Below, one piece after another: positions 47,852-61,500 of a stretch of 64,000 nucleotides of DNA. Origin of the DNA: Paragorgia papillata (taxonomy: Eukaryota; Cnidaria; Anthozoa; Scleralcyonacea; Coralliidae); assembly GCA_035771165.1 (NCBI GenBank), contig JAWNZC010000444.1:387001-451000 (forward strand), written 5' to 3'. A model generated the notes under the pieces. The model was not told where the DNA came from, did not search any database, and worked only from the letters and a program-made list of their open reading frames with translations. Within the stretch, counting starts at the first letter, position 1. The number at the start of each line of letters is the position of its first letter. Made by a program: the position numbers and the translations under genes.

Positions 47852-50800
47852 GTTATTATTATTATTATTATTATAAATACACAGATGCTGATTCCGGATA
47901 AATAAACAATTATTAACTTCCGCGGTCATACCAAAATAGTGAGTGAGTGAGTTAGGAAAACGGCGAGTGACTGTCAGTGAGAAAATTAATTCAAGGTAGC
48001 GACGAGATAAATGAAATGAAAGAAAGAAACAACTACAGTGTATACATAGTGAGGAAAAATGGAAGACGCCGTGTAAATTGCGATAAGATGATATATAAAT
48101 AGACCTTATTCCAAAATGGCCACGGAATTAAGATTCTTTTATATACATATAAATTAGCCCTTATTATTAACTCATTTTCATGTGGGAAATTCAAAATAAT
48201 TTTTACTTTAAAACGAGGTCATAATGGCTAATTTATATGCACATAAAATAATTCAAATTCGGTGGCCATTTTGGAATAAGGTGAGGTCTATTACAACAGT
48301 ATATGGTGAAATTTATCTTTTCTTAGATCGAAAACATGTGCAAAGAAGTGCCTTTAGAAAAACCGGAAAAATGCCGTAATGCAGAAGAATGGGATGGAAT
48401 GACATTAGAAACTTTTAAAGAACAAAGCTTTTGGACGACTAGTATGTCTTTTTTTGTTTTAATATCAAATATAGTTTACTGGAATTAGCTTTCCATGTAG
48501 TTACATGTATCAGTATAATATTATTGAGTTTACTACACTGATATTTAACAATTAGACAACGAGACCGAATTTTCTATGAGCTGATAGGCAACGAGGCGAA
48601 GCCGAGTTGACTATCTGCTCGTAGAAAACGAGGGCGGGTTTGTCTGATTGTTTTAGTATCAACCATAAACAACTTTTCTTTAACGTAAATAAGTCTTATC
48701 AAACATTATCCCTAATTTTCAGATAGTTTTACCTTTTTGTTTGCAGAAGTCTCCCCATACAAAATGTAGAGTAGTTCGATGGCATATGATAAACAATCGC
48801 TCAAGATTGTAATTACTTTGCTACAAATTTGGTGTAGATATACTCCATAGGCATAAGCGAATTCATTTTCTTATTCAAAAATGTCAAACTGAACAATTTT
48901 CGATTCTATTACCGTTTTCATGATTTCATCACTCGTATATAAATTTTAGCGGATGCCATGTTTGGCCTAGTTTCCAGGTTTTGCTTGCAGCGTGAATATC
49001 GTGGCTTCTGATTGGTCAGGATAGGAATATTCCAGTTATAAGAAGGTTTGTCATTGGATAACGCTACTATAGTGGTCTATCACCAATAGACTACTAGTGG
49101 CTCAGCCAATCAGAATGCCGAATTTGTAAAAGACCACTAGTTGGTTAATACTAATACTCTTATAGTTCTCACAGTATCACTTAGTCAAAATGACAAATCA
49201 GCCTAAGTTATCGTAAAACGTTGGTCGTTCGTCATCTGATATACTATATATATACTAGCTGCCGTGGTTTTCAACCTTTTTGCTCTGGGACCCACCTACT
49301 CATGCAGAGCTAGTATACTCCTCTCTTATTCTTTCCCAACGATAGTAATGTCATACAAAACACTAGTACTATAACTGACTACTAACTTTAATATTTGCAA
49401 TTTCACATTAATTTACAAAAACAACTATAGTCAGTCTTATAAATCAAAATATAGTAAAGTTTGGGTACTGCCGAAATTATTGAACGTAGTTTCTAACGTT
49501 TTATGTACTAGCTTATATATATATATATATTTCTAAAATTCATTAATAATTCATGAGGAAAACACAAAGAAAAATCATGAGCGTATCGGATCTATATATG
49601 TGATATAGACTCGCTCTAAGTTTCTCTCTGGTTTTTAACGGCTGAGATAAGCTTAATTTTCAAAATTACTACGCCAATGAACGTATGAAGTGATTCTTTT
49701 TAGAAGCCATTTAAAAACCTTGCAGTACGGGCTTTATCGGCTCTAAAACACTCGGCTATCGCCTCGTGTTTTATATCCGATAAAGCCCTCCTGCGCGGTT
49801 TATAAATATTACATATATATATAGCGTAGAATATACTTTACATGTTTTTTGTTGTGTTGTGTTGTGTTGTGGGGTTTTTTGTTTTTTTTGTTTTTTTTTG
49901 TTTTTTGGGAGGGGGCGTCGTGATATTTGACTGGTCAAAAATCGCCTTTGACTGGTTACAATTGGAACTGACCAGTCACCATGACCGGCGTAACATGAAA
50001 CGTTATTTTGAGCCCTGTTCCTGTATAGCATAATGCCAGACATGCCTTATTATTTGTCTTATTGTTGGCTAATTCATCTTAATGATTTGTTATGAAGAAT
50101 TCATTTTAGTATAAGTCTAGCAGAGTATAACTGACTCCAAAACAGCATACAAAACGTATTAGGTGTATTCAATACAAACGGATTTCCATTTCTTTTACGC
50201 TTTTACGGTGCATGGGTCGCGACTCGCAGGTTGAAAACCACTGATATTTCGTGTTTTGAACTTTCTCTAGATGCAAAGCGATTATTTGACGTTGCCGTTA
50301 GTACTATTTTTGGAATGGCACCATCTCAAATCTCGCTATTATATTTCCTTCATTATTGTAATGCCGCGGGAGGATTTTCACCGTTGATAGAGTCGGAAAA
50401 TAATGGTGGAGCGCAAGAAAGGAAAGTCAAGGTAATTCGAAAATGACTACTATAATAATTTTATCGGGCATTGTGGTGAATTTTGCGGGCTAAAATGGAG
50501 AATTCAGCGGGCTAAAATATATTTTAGCTAATCTGAGCGGCCTATCAGTTTTAACAGTTCTAAATCACTATTGGTTTGTTGTTTATGGAATTGTATACTT
50601 TTCCTGTCAATACTTTGGAGCTAAAGATTGTTTTGATGACAAATGTTGCGTTTTTCTGCCAAGTGACATGTAAGTTATGAGTTATAACTATTGTTGCAAT
50701 GAAATACAGGCCGACACGCGAAGGTGGCACTGTTCAAGATACTGTTTACTGTATACTGTGTTTGATTTTCTTCTAAATACCCACTAAAATTATTTTTATA

Positions 50801-53800
50801 GTAATACAGTTGATGTTCTTGGGCATGAATATGTTTTTGGCCCTTCTCCAGAGCCAATTTTAATTCTCGCCTTCGGCTCGGCCGCTCGGGCTAAAATGAG
50901 CCTGAGTCGGGACAAAAACATATTTATGCCGGCGAACATCAACTCTATTGTTATATTAGTAATGTCTGTAGCATCGATATCTGAGCTTTTTGCGACCAGA
51001 GAGCGAGCACCATGCATAAACCGGACTGGGAATAAGTATACCTAATTTGGGGGGAAAAAGAGTTGTGTATTCACACATATATATATATATTCTCAGGATT
51101 TTGGGTGAAGGAAATTTCGAGTGTAGAATATATACATTTTAAGACCAAACCGGGACCAGTTGCGAAAAATGCAACTACATAGGCCTTCCGGCAGGAATTG
51201 AACCCACGACCTTGCGATTCTAGTGCAATGCTCTGACCACTGAGCCACGGAGGGCGTTGCCGAGAGCTTGATCGCGAGTTCTGTATATATATTAAGGTGG
51301 TAATGCCAGGAGAGAATTAATATATATACAGAACTCGCGATCAAGCTCTCGGCAACGCCCTCAGTGGTCAGAGCATTGCACTAGAATCGCAAGGTCGTGG
51401 GTTCAATTCCTGCCGGAAGGCCTATGTAGTTGCATTTTTCGCAACTGGTCCCGGTTTGGTGTCTTAAAATGTATTTCTCACACATCATTAGATATTCATA
51501 GCATTTCGGCCAATCCGGTTGCTTGATTTAGGTCACATGTACTTACCTAGAAACCCAGTCTAAACCAGATACCTAATTAATTCAAGTGGGCAGGGCTTAG
51601 AAGATGAGGGAAATTGAGGGGAAAACAATACATATGTTAATTTAAAATTTCAATACTGTATTTAGAAATGTTTTCTAAATACAGTAAACTGTATTTAGAA
51701 AACATTTCTAAATACAGTACGCTGTATTTAGAAATCATTTCCCAATACAGTTTTCTGTCGCTATAAAAACCAGTTCCAAATACAACAGATTATTTTACCT
51801 AACAGCGCTTCACAATATAAGCGACTACATGCGATACATATAGACTAACAAGAAACCAAACTTACGTTGGTGCAATTTAAGTTATTCGACGACAGACAGA
51901 AACCTTTATTCGACGACAGACAGAAACCTACGAAAAGCGCTAAAACAGTGATATTGCTTGCAGACAGCAGACTGATTGAAGTAATGAAGTTTAAACGTCC
52001 ATCTACGCCTTTCATAATATTATATAGATATAAAAGTATACAAGACAGTCACCTCACGCTTTGTTTTCTCCGGTATCGGCCATTAACATCTTCTGCCTTC
52101 TTTAGTTTGTAAAGTTCAACATTATTCCAATTGTCATCTATATTTTCTCTGCTCAATATCAGTCCTGGCTGAATTGATCCTGCTGTTCAACATAATCTAA
52201 TGTATGTTATCCAATAAATCCAACGTCTTGCGAACCAAAACTCCTGGTTGTTTTAAAACAAAATTTTTCCCTGTCTCTGCACTGAGCGCTTGACGACCAG
52301 TCTGTTGTGATTGCCCTCATTGCAATGAATATCTAATGATGTGTGAGAAGCTATTTCAAATCCTCGTTAGTGTTTTAGACTTGGTTGCCAAATCCCATGT
52401 GCCGTTAACAATAGCTCGGCTGCGCCTCGCTATTGTTAACGGCACATAGGATTTAGAAACCACGTCTAAAACACTAACTCGGATTTGAAATATTACATAT
52501 TCTACACTCGAAATTTCCTTCACCCAAAATCCTGAGAACATGCTATGTAATCGAGTGAAATGCGCAATATAACTTATAATATATATATATATATATACTT
52601 ATTTTTTGTGATATTTTTAAAGTACTATTTAAAACACGTACTGCGAGTTATTTAAATGGCTTCAAAAACTATCCATATAATAAGCTCATATATAGAAATC
52701 AATTTTGAAAATTGAAGTTGTCTAAGCCGCAAAATCGAAGGAAAAGTTCATCGAAAATAGCGAGCGTGTCTTTATCACATATAGAGACACGTTACGTTCA
52801 TGATTTTCCTTTGTGTTTTCTTCATGAGTTATTAATGAGTTTTTGAAGATTGCATAAACATGTTGTGTAAAGATACCAAATAACAATAAGGGGTAGTTGA
52901 AATGAGTAGAAGAATAAGCACAACACCAATTGGAGTTAGACGAACGAGAAAACAAAGCATCTATTGTCATTTTTTGTGCTTGTGCATGCCGCTTATTTAT
53001 GTTACTATGGTTTACACATACGATTTTGCTTTATCTTTTGCTTAGCTGTGTTTAACCATAGTTAATCGAGATATGGTCTGGAAACTCAGCTAAAGTCTTT
53101 GGTCTATCTTTTTGTTCGCCTTTATGCATTTTTGTGCACGGTGCACGGTCACTGAACACATTGTATTTTAGTATAATGAACGAATTGTCCAATAGCAACG
53201 TTTCAGTTTAATCACTCAACCGTGCTATTTAAATATTAATAAACCTAAAACAAAGGATGTGCACGGTGCAAGGTACGGTTCAACATGAAATCCCAGCTCA
53301 TTATAGGCGCTTTGAAGTTTGCCGAGACTCCAGACCATATCTCGATTGACTATGGTTTAATGAGTCACTGTGACGAGAAGTTGTTGACAAATCTGTAGAC
53401 CATTTGCATGAAATTGTACAATGCATCGTTATAGACACGTATAGCCTCAACTTCTTTATTTTGAATTCTATGCAATTTTCCTCATTGGCTATTTTCAATG
53501 AAATTGAAAATGAAGTCGAGGCTATATGCGTGTATAATGTAGCCTGTGAACATACAGCCACCTCACATCGGTATGTATATAATGATGCATTGTGGTATTT
53601 ATTAGCCTGCGTGCAGCCTCTACCCGATTTCGAAACCCGATATTATGTCGGCTGCACGCAGGCTAGGTATTTATCTGATTGGTCTATTACAGACTTCTTT
53701 AGAATATTCTTTCATTCATTAGGGTGGACTATATCAAGTGTGTTCAAAATTGCAGGATGTGATTGGAGAGGAAAATATTTTACTTAACCATGCTGTTACG

Positions 53801-55497
53801 ACTCTTGTTCAGGTTAGATGTTAAACATGTAAGCTAGACTAAGTGCGCTTTCCACTGATTTACAAGGTCAGACCGGTCAGTCCGGCCAGAATGGACTTGT
53901 TTTTGATTAGGACCAAATTCTCCAGTCTGACAGCCTCAACCCTCAAATGTATCGCTTTCCATTTTACCGGACTGACCGGTCTAACCGTGTAAATGGAAAG
54001 CTTCCTAAGAAACCCGGGGGCAAGTTTTATTTTGGGAGGGCAAGTAAGGGAGGGGGGGGGGGGGGTAACTTATGTGTATTTTATAAAAGTTTATTCTAGA
54101 TATGCGGACGTCGTAGAGAATAAGTGCAAGCTGTTCCAATACTCAAAATTTAATGAGAAATTACTTTTAAGAACGTTTTATCAAAGCACGTACTTATATA
54201 TTAGATCTGTGATGGGCGCGAGTTTGTCAGTATGTCGCAAAATATTTCTTTTAGTATCGATAGATGATTTGACGTTTGTTTACTCTGTAATTGATCAAAC
54301 TCTCTTACAATGCGTAAATGCGTAATTACCTCATGTTGTGAATGACTGCTTCACGTAACAACTGACAAAAGTAGCTAACAGTTTAAAGTGCCTATGAAAC
54401 GAAAATTAAGTGTCTTATTTGAAAGAACACTTAAAATGATAGAGTAACATCTTTTGCAGTTTTTCGTTTCCTTGCTTCGTTCTTGAGATATTTCAGTTTG
54501 TTTGATATGCAAATTAAACATTTTGACGTCACACGTGCATAATAACTTATCGAACGAAGTTGTATATCTTTGATATTTTCAAATATAAATATAATCACTT
54601 GAAAATCTACGTGTTTAATGTTCTGGCCGAAACACACCCACATGTTTCCTTCGAATTGATTTGGTTTGATAATAGCAAATATATATAACTTTTTTTGATA
54701 ATCATTATGCACATGTGACGTCAAAATGTTTAATTTGCATATCAAACAAACTGAAATATCTCAAGAACGAAGCAAGGAAACGAAAAACTGCAAAATATAT
54801 TACTCTATCATTCTAAGTGTTCTTTCAAATAAGACAAACTTAATTTTCGTTTCTTAGGCACTTTAAGATCCGTGTATATGTTCCGCTTACGAATTTTTTA
54901 ACATGCTTGAGTAGACGTGACGTGTCTACACTGTCACATGCAGTTAAAGCGACAATTTTTTGTTGTGGTTCGGGCTTCCGGCAAGCTGCTAATTACAGCT
55001 GACGGTTTCATACTACAACTTTCGCATTCCTTGTAAATCTTCGTAAATTTTTTTTGAAATTCTCGACAAATTTACGCAATACTAACGAATTGAATAGCAA
55101 GCATTCGCTACAAGTAACCTACTGTCATTGACAGAATTAGTTGTAACAGCGTCAACAAAACATGTAATTTCCCAATATCGTTATGTTCCCCCCTCTCCCA
55201 AAACAATGTTGGTTTTCCATAAACGAAAATGTTATGAGGACAAATTGCTTGGGTTTTGTAGTGGTCATTATTATACAACTGCATTAAAAACTGTCCAAAT
55301 AACGCTAAGATGAGTGCAAATATACAGCGATATTTGGATAGTTAGTTATTTGCACTGGTTATTAGCCAATCAAATTTATCACACGGAGACTACTTCATGT
55401 ATGCTTATTATTTTGTCCTGGTGTCACGCTACTTCTAGTTCTCTGGCCTTTTTAAAGTTTTCTTTTTCCATAAAAAATTGTTGATCAGAGCAGTAGC

Positions 55498-55532
<35 letters not shown>

Positions 55533-58500
55533 TACAGCGATACTACACACCAAAACATCTAATAAGATATATGTACAACATTGTGTAGGGATTTCAAAAG
55601 ATGTTAATGTTGCCTTTGTTACAACAATATTGTCAATGATTGTAGTTTAATTGTTATTTTTTTATCTTTTGATTTGTTTCTCAGCCTTCACGTGTATTTA
55701 AAAAATTTTATTGTATGAGCTACACAATGCTAAAATAAAGAGATTTTGAGTGATATACGCCAAACAGAAAATGTTGTTTGAACACGAGCAAATTTTGCAT
55801 TAATTGATTTAAACTGTAAATATGATTCAACGTCTTTTTAGCATACATATATACTTTCATATTTATTATTCTTTTTTATCTCTTGATATGTTACTCAATC
55901 CCCAAATGTTCATGAAACGTTTGCTCATATTATAAGCTACACAATAATGCTAAAATTAAGAGGTTTTACGCGAAAAGGGTCTCGGGTTTTGAGCGCTTTT
56001 CACCGAAAATACGTCGCATTGAAACAATTCTTCTCTTAAAAAGGTTTGCAAGTAGTGCAACTGCAACACAACATCACCACACACAACAGACCACACACAA
56101 TAAACTTTTAAATGTTTTCGATAGCGGATGTTTTGATAACAACTGTATTTTTAGGATGACAACGGCATCAAGATTACGACGTCAAACGGAAAATCATTTC
56201 AGTCAAAGTACTGTATCCTCGCCATTCCTCCTCAGCTTGCAGGTTTGTTCAACATATTGTTTCATTTGGAAGCTATAAAATTACGATAATAGGTCATTTA
56301 GTTGGGAGCGAGGGCGTCACCACAATTATGATGTACATTTAAAATGGTAACACACCCCACCCACTCCTCCCACTCCCAACAAAAAAAGAAGAAAAACACA
56401 AACCTAGAAAATTTGCCAGTTGCGAGCGCCGACTGAAGAGCCTGGGTACGAGGTTGGCAAATTAGGTGCAACTCCAATCCCTACCCAGAGCAACACCGCT
56501 GCCAAACGTTTGCGCATGCATGAATTCGCTGAGTAAACATTGCAAGAGAAGTGGGAACCAGTCGTGGCGACAACAACCAGACAGTGAAGACTAAGTAAGA
56601 CTCGACTATTCATTTGTGTTTTAAAGATATATATAAAAATTAATGATGTCTATAACAGTTTATCTTTAATTTGCAGACCTTCTCTGTTTAGTTTCTGTAA
56701 TGACTTATCCAGTGCAACCCCAAAAACATCGGTTCCTTCCGTTTGCGAAGATCTCGATCACAGAATAATCTTGATATCACGGCTATTTCTGGCGGCGCAT
56801 GTTCTTTTCAGTCGGCAACCGGTTTTTCGGTTTCTGTCTGGCGATGGATTATCCCAGAGCCTTCGTTTGCGTGCCGGCGGAGGCTCTGGGTACGAGATTG
56901 GTTTAACCCCTTCTCGACTGTATTGGGTTTTTTTTTGAACGATGTAGACTTTAGTATTTTACTTTGGCTAACGCCAGAGTATTTTACTTTGGCTAACGCC
57001 AGACGCTTTTACTTGTCAAGGTAGGGAAGAGCTCTCAGGCACCAAGGGGTTCATAACAAATTTAGAACCAATCTGATTAACTTCTTCTCGGCAGTATGGT
57101 TCTTTTTGGAAGGATTCAGACTTTAGTATTTTACTTTGATTTAAATGCCAGACGATTTTTCTTGGCAAGATGAGAGCTCTCAGACACTATAAGGGGTTAA
57201 CTATATCACAATCAGTGTGTTGAACTTGGTAAATTTAGTGAATAAATGGAAGACCAGACATTTGGTTATGTTTTTACATTCCTATAGGCAAGATTCAATT
57301 TGTTCCCGTTTTACCCCACGGCCGTCAACGACTCATGGCGCAGACGCTGATGGGAAGCTATACAAAGTTCGTCGCAACTTACGCGACTTCGTTTTGGAGA
57401 GATGCTGGATTGTCTGGAGAGTTATTTAGATTTACGGGAAACAAAGAGTCGTGTTGTTCGTCTCCAGTTGGCGCTGTTTTTGATGGCACTACAGCGGAGA
57501 AAAGTGCTGCACTGATCGGCTTTTTTTCAGGATATGCAGCCAGTTACTGGACCCCAAAATCAGTACGAATATTGTTTTGATTATTAACATATCTTGATAT
57601 TTATTTATAGGGAGAGAGAATTGTAGAGAAGGTTTTCATGCGGGGATGTTACCAATGTCGCAGGGGTTTATACTATAGTGACAGCCAACTATCCGGTCAC
57701 ATCTTTATGCGGTCATGCCAGGTGCCTTACAACTTGGAGACAGTGTAGTATACTGTATTACTATAGGGAGTGTACAAGTAAAGTTTTCTTTATTAAAAAA
57801 TCTGAAGATTTGGATTTCTCACAATCTCCAGCTAGTGGTTATTTAAAATTTCTGCATGGTGATAACCAATAGACCTTTAGTATCGACAAATGGCCGACAA
57901 TTTTATATTCTTTTGTATATATACGTGAAAATTAGCTCTTGTGACCTCGTTTTAAAGTAAAACAAGACGCCTGGGTCAGGCGTTTACTCGGGCTTACTGG
58001 CAAGTACGCGGAGTCTGAATCGAAGACTGAATGTGGTGCATATACTTCACACAGATGAACATATAGTCGTCAGCCACGCTAAATGTGGTGCATACTTCAC
58101 ACTGGTGAACATAGTTGCGATCAAGACAGTCGTCAGCCACATCTGATCACTGTTAAACTACAAAGTCAGTCAGTCACTTTCGAAATCTACCAGCAACGTA
58201 CAAGAACACCTTGATCAAAAGGAATAACTTTTATGAATGAATAACTTTATTTAAGTGTCAATGTATTTAGCTATATATATTACAGTATGTATTTAGCTAT
58301 ATATTGGAAAGGCAAAGCTGTTCAACTTTTTGTCCAACTCCAAAAGGGAAAGGAGCAAAGAACTTACAACATGCCTCACGGCCTCACCGTCCCTCACACG
58401 GCAAACAACCCACCGGAAGCATGAATAGTAGCTGAAGTAAAATGTGCAAAAGTGCAAAATTGTGACACCCAAAAAAAAAGTAAAATGTGCAAAAATGCAA

Positions 58501-61500
58501 AATTGTGACACCCCAAAAAAAAAGGGAGGGAAAAACCGAGTCGAAAAAAAAGAGTTTTTTACATCAAAACGACGTCACAGGGGCTATAATTGCATATGAA
58601 AGAATATTAAATTGTCGGCCAGTTATCGACATGGCTTTATATTGCAATAATTTTTCTCTAGTCAGTATAATCGGTGATTCAGTGTCGCCATAGCCGACCA
58701 CATGAAAACAAGGTCTTTATCGAGTTGTAGTATCCTTAAATAACCGTAAAAGTTGATGTTTTGTTTTTATAGGATGATGAGAAAAAGCAAGCAGTTCTCG
58801 AAACAATGAAGAGTTTTTTTGGAAGTAAAGCTGGTAAACCGATAGATTTTGCAATTAAGGTAATATTTTTTTTTATTTAAAGAGCTAAAAGCTCATCATG
58901 CATGGGGGCCGTCTCATGTTAATTAAAGTAATATAATTTTCTCAATTAAGGTAATATGAATTTCTTGACTAAACGTTTTTAAATGCATCTGATCAGGCAT
59001 GATAATGATTATACTCTTGAAATGAGGTATTATATAGTTATGCAGTTAAGGCATGCATGCATGGTTTACTTTAAGAGTTTAAGTTCTCAGAAGGCCTTTA
59101 GTTCAAAATAGATATATACTGTAAGTAGTTTTTCATGGTACTCATTAGACTCGCTCCTTACAACGCTTTCGAGGGAACGTCAAAGCAAAGGGCCGTGTAG
59201 TTGAGTTCTTTTTAGGCAGTGTTGTGACGACGTATAAAAAGCTTAAAGGTGGTGATCTTCCGAGATTTCAGATAACGAAATATTGACAATCCGTTGAAGA
59301 ACTTAGGCTCGAAACGTCTGCAGTATATTACTACTAATTAGTAAATGCTTCGCACGATTTTTGTTTACTGTGATGCATTGTAAAATTTTTGTTATGGGTT
59401 TTCTGGCTCTTCAAGAGCTCATGCATACAGCTAACAAAACTTTAAAGGCAATAGCACTAAAAATTAAGTTTGTCTAATTTGAAAGAACTCATAAAATTGT
59501 AATATAAGATCCTTTACAATTTTTTCGTATCTCTTTTCGTTTTCAAGATATTTCAATTTGTTTGATATGTAAATGAGATGGTCTCTGACGTCAGGTGTGG
59601 GGTAAAATATTTTCACATGCAGCAAAACCAGTTATATCTCTAAGTTTGTTCAGCGAAATCATTTGAAACTGTGCACATAAAAACTCCTTGCGACGCTGAA
59701 CATTTCATGTTAGATATGTAAGTGATTTTGCTCTGAATGGAAATATTTTACCCCACTCCTGGCGCCAGAGACCATCTCATTTACATATCAAACAAATTGA
59801 AATATCTTGAAAACGCAGAAAGATACGAAAAAGTTGTAAAGGATCTTCTATTACAATTTTATGAGTTGTTTCAAATTAGACAAACTTAATTTTTAATGCC
59901 CATCCCCTTTAAAGGACAACTATACCTAAAAAGGACAACTATACCTTATCTGGGATAGGAGTGGCGCCCACCCCTGCCTTAGGGTAGTAGCCAACGAAGA
60001 GGAGCCTTCTGGCTGCCTCCGACTGCGGTCGACCACACACATAGCTAAAACCGAAGAAATAATTGAAACCACTCACTCGGTTCCACTCTTATAAACTGTC
60101 TAAGTTTGAGTTTTTGCTCCTTGACTGGTACTAGTACCTTGTGATGTCATACCGGTAATAAACAACAAAGTGATTGGTGGGTTTTTACCGGTATGACGTC
60201 AAAGACAATGGAGTACCCATTCTCCAAGAAACGCGGTCATGCTTCAAGAGGACCTAAGAAGGCTTCGCTGATAAGTTATTTGCTTCACCTCGAAATTCAT
60301 ATTTTTCACTTTACTTTTGCTTAGTAAGTTAGATGATAACCCTTTGAGAAGAAAATATATAACTTCAAAAGGTTTAGTCGACCTTTAACGGCGAAACGTT
60401 AACAAGTGATTTTTTTCAAGACAATTTTGGGATGGAAAACCGCTGGCGAATAAAAGACAGAAAACCGCTAGCTATAATGAGAACACTTATAAATCGTTTC
60501 CATGCATGGTCACGTCACGTCCAGCATCTTGGTTGATTTTTCGGTTGGCAAACACTGTTAACAAACCACTGACCCCCGTGCTTGTTTTGGCACAGATTTT
60601 GGAAATTAACTGTAAATCAACCAAAATGGCGTCCGCTGTCACGTGATTGCAAACGATCTATATAATATTTTCTACTGGTTGACAAATTGGCATATCCAAT
60701 GAGAAAATCGATTCGTTATTTTCCACTAGCGAAGAAATATCATACGGCCAATGAGATCCTCAGAAATTTCCAATAACGAGTTTTATTTATCTCATTGATT
60801 GCAAGGAAATAATTTCAGTACTTATATAATAATAACCATTTAGTATGAAGCAACAAATCCTGCATTCTGATTGGCTGAGCTACTCACTGTCTATTGGTGA
60901 TAGACTATTAGTAGCGAAAGAGTCAAGTTTTAAATGCAAAATAATGGCAGAAAACTCGCATTTTGCTGAGGTTTCAGTTTAGGTTTCAGTTTTAAAATAA
61001 TAGTTTTTCCGACTAGTTGGTTTATACTAAAACAATTAGCCAACTCGTCCTCGTTGTCTAATTCAAAAATATCCAGCATATTGGTTTTTCGTGATATTAT
61101 AATTTTAGTGTTTGCTAACGCCATGTTAGTTGGTAATGGGCCCGTAATGGTATAAAGGGGATGTTACACGGTGGCGAGAAGATATGGATTTGCGCGAACG
61201 AGTGAGATATTGCTCGTGCCACGAGAACATAAAATCCATATCTTTGAGCAACCGTGTAATGTCCTATTTATTATATGGACAATGAAATTATGCGTGGAAG
61301 TGAAGTTGATAAACCGGGTTTAATGCAAAAACTACAAGCGCTTTCCCTAAAACTTTTAGAAAATACAAATGAAAAATACAACAGCTTATTCGAAGACGTC
61401 ATTTTACGTGAAAAACTGAATTAAGAGAAGTTACTGGCTCAAATTTACTTCATTTGAAACTTACGGCAAAAGGAGTAAATTTTGACTTGTCAATATGTTA

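Larger units (their letters stand above)
51090..52538. mobile_element. Nested palindromic cluster with TCTCAGGATTTTGGGTGAAG ends
   Basis: The outer block at 51090-51131 is inverted at 52496-52538. Inside lie an inverted pair of tRNA-like sequences (51127-51475), a second element (51476-52348) and a hairpin (52353-52490). Lies in intron 5. The order of insertion is not resolved. Confidence 0.7.

Noticed and set aside
47304..47929. 200-codon minus-strand frame rich in SFLP, CVCV and N-runs
   Set aside because: Translation of GAAG, GACA/AC and ATT microsatellites in intron 3 of the amine oxidase; opposite strand to the gene.
51183..51255. A functional tRNA-Ser (AGA)
   Set aside because: Mismatches in the acceptor and anticodon stems, no long variable arm, and an inverted duplicate with arms around it; better explained as a SINE head.
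52722..52970. Minus-strand 82-codon frame in intron 5
   Set aside because: AT-rich, no family likeness and opposite to the host gene.
53301..53787. Two overlapping frames spanning exon 6 of the amine oxidase
   Set aside because: Only the short segment in the amine oxidase frame is supported by family motifs; the rest reads through a MITE and a hairpin.
56676..56767. Alternative exon starting after TTTGCAG with [14 protein letters not shown]
   Set aside because: It has an acceptor but no resemblance to the amine oxidase, and hits a stop; the exon at 57288 gives the expected lysine-containing block in phase.
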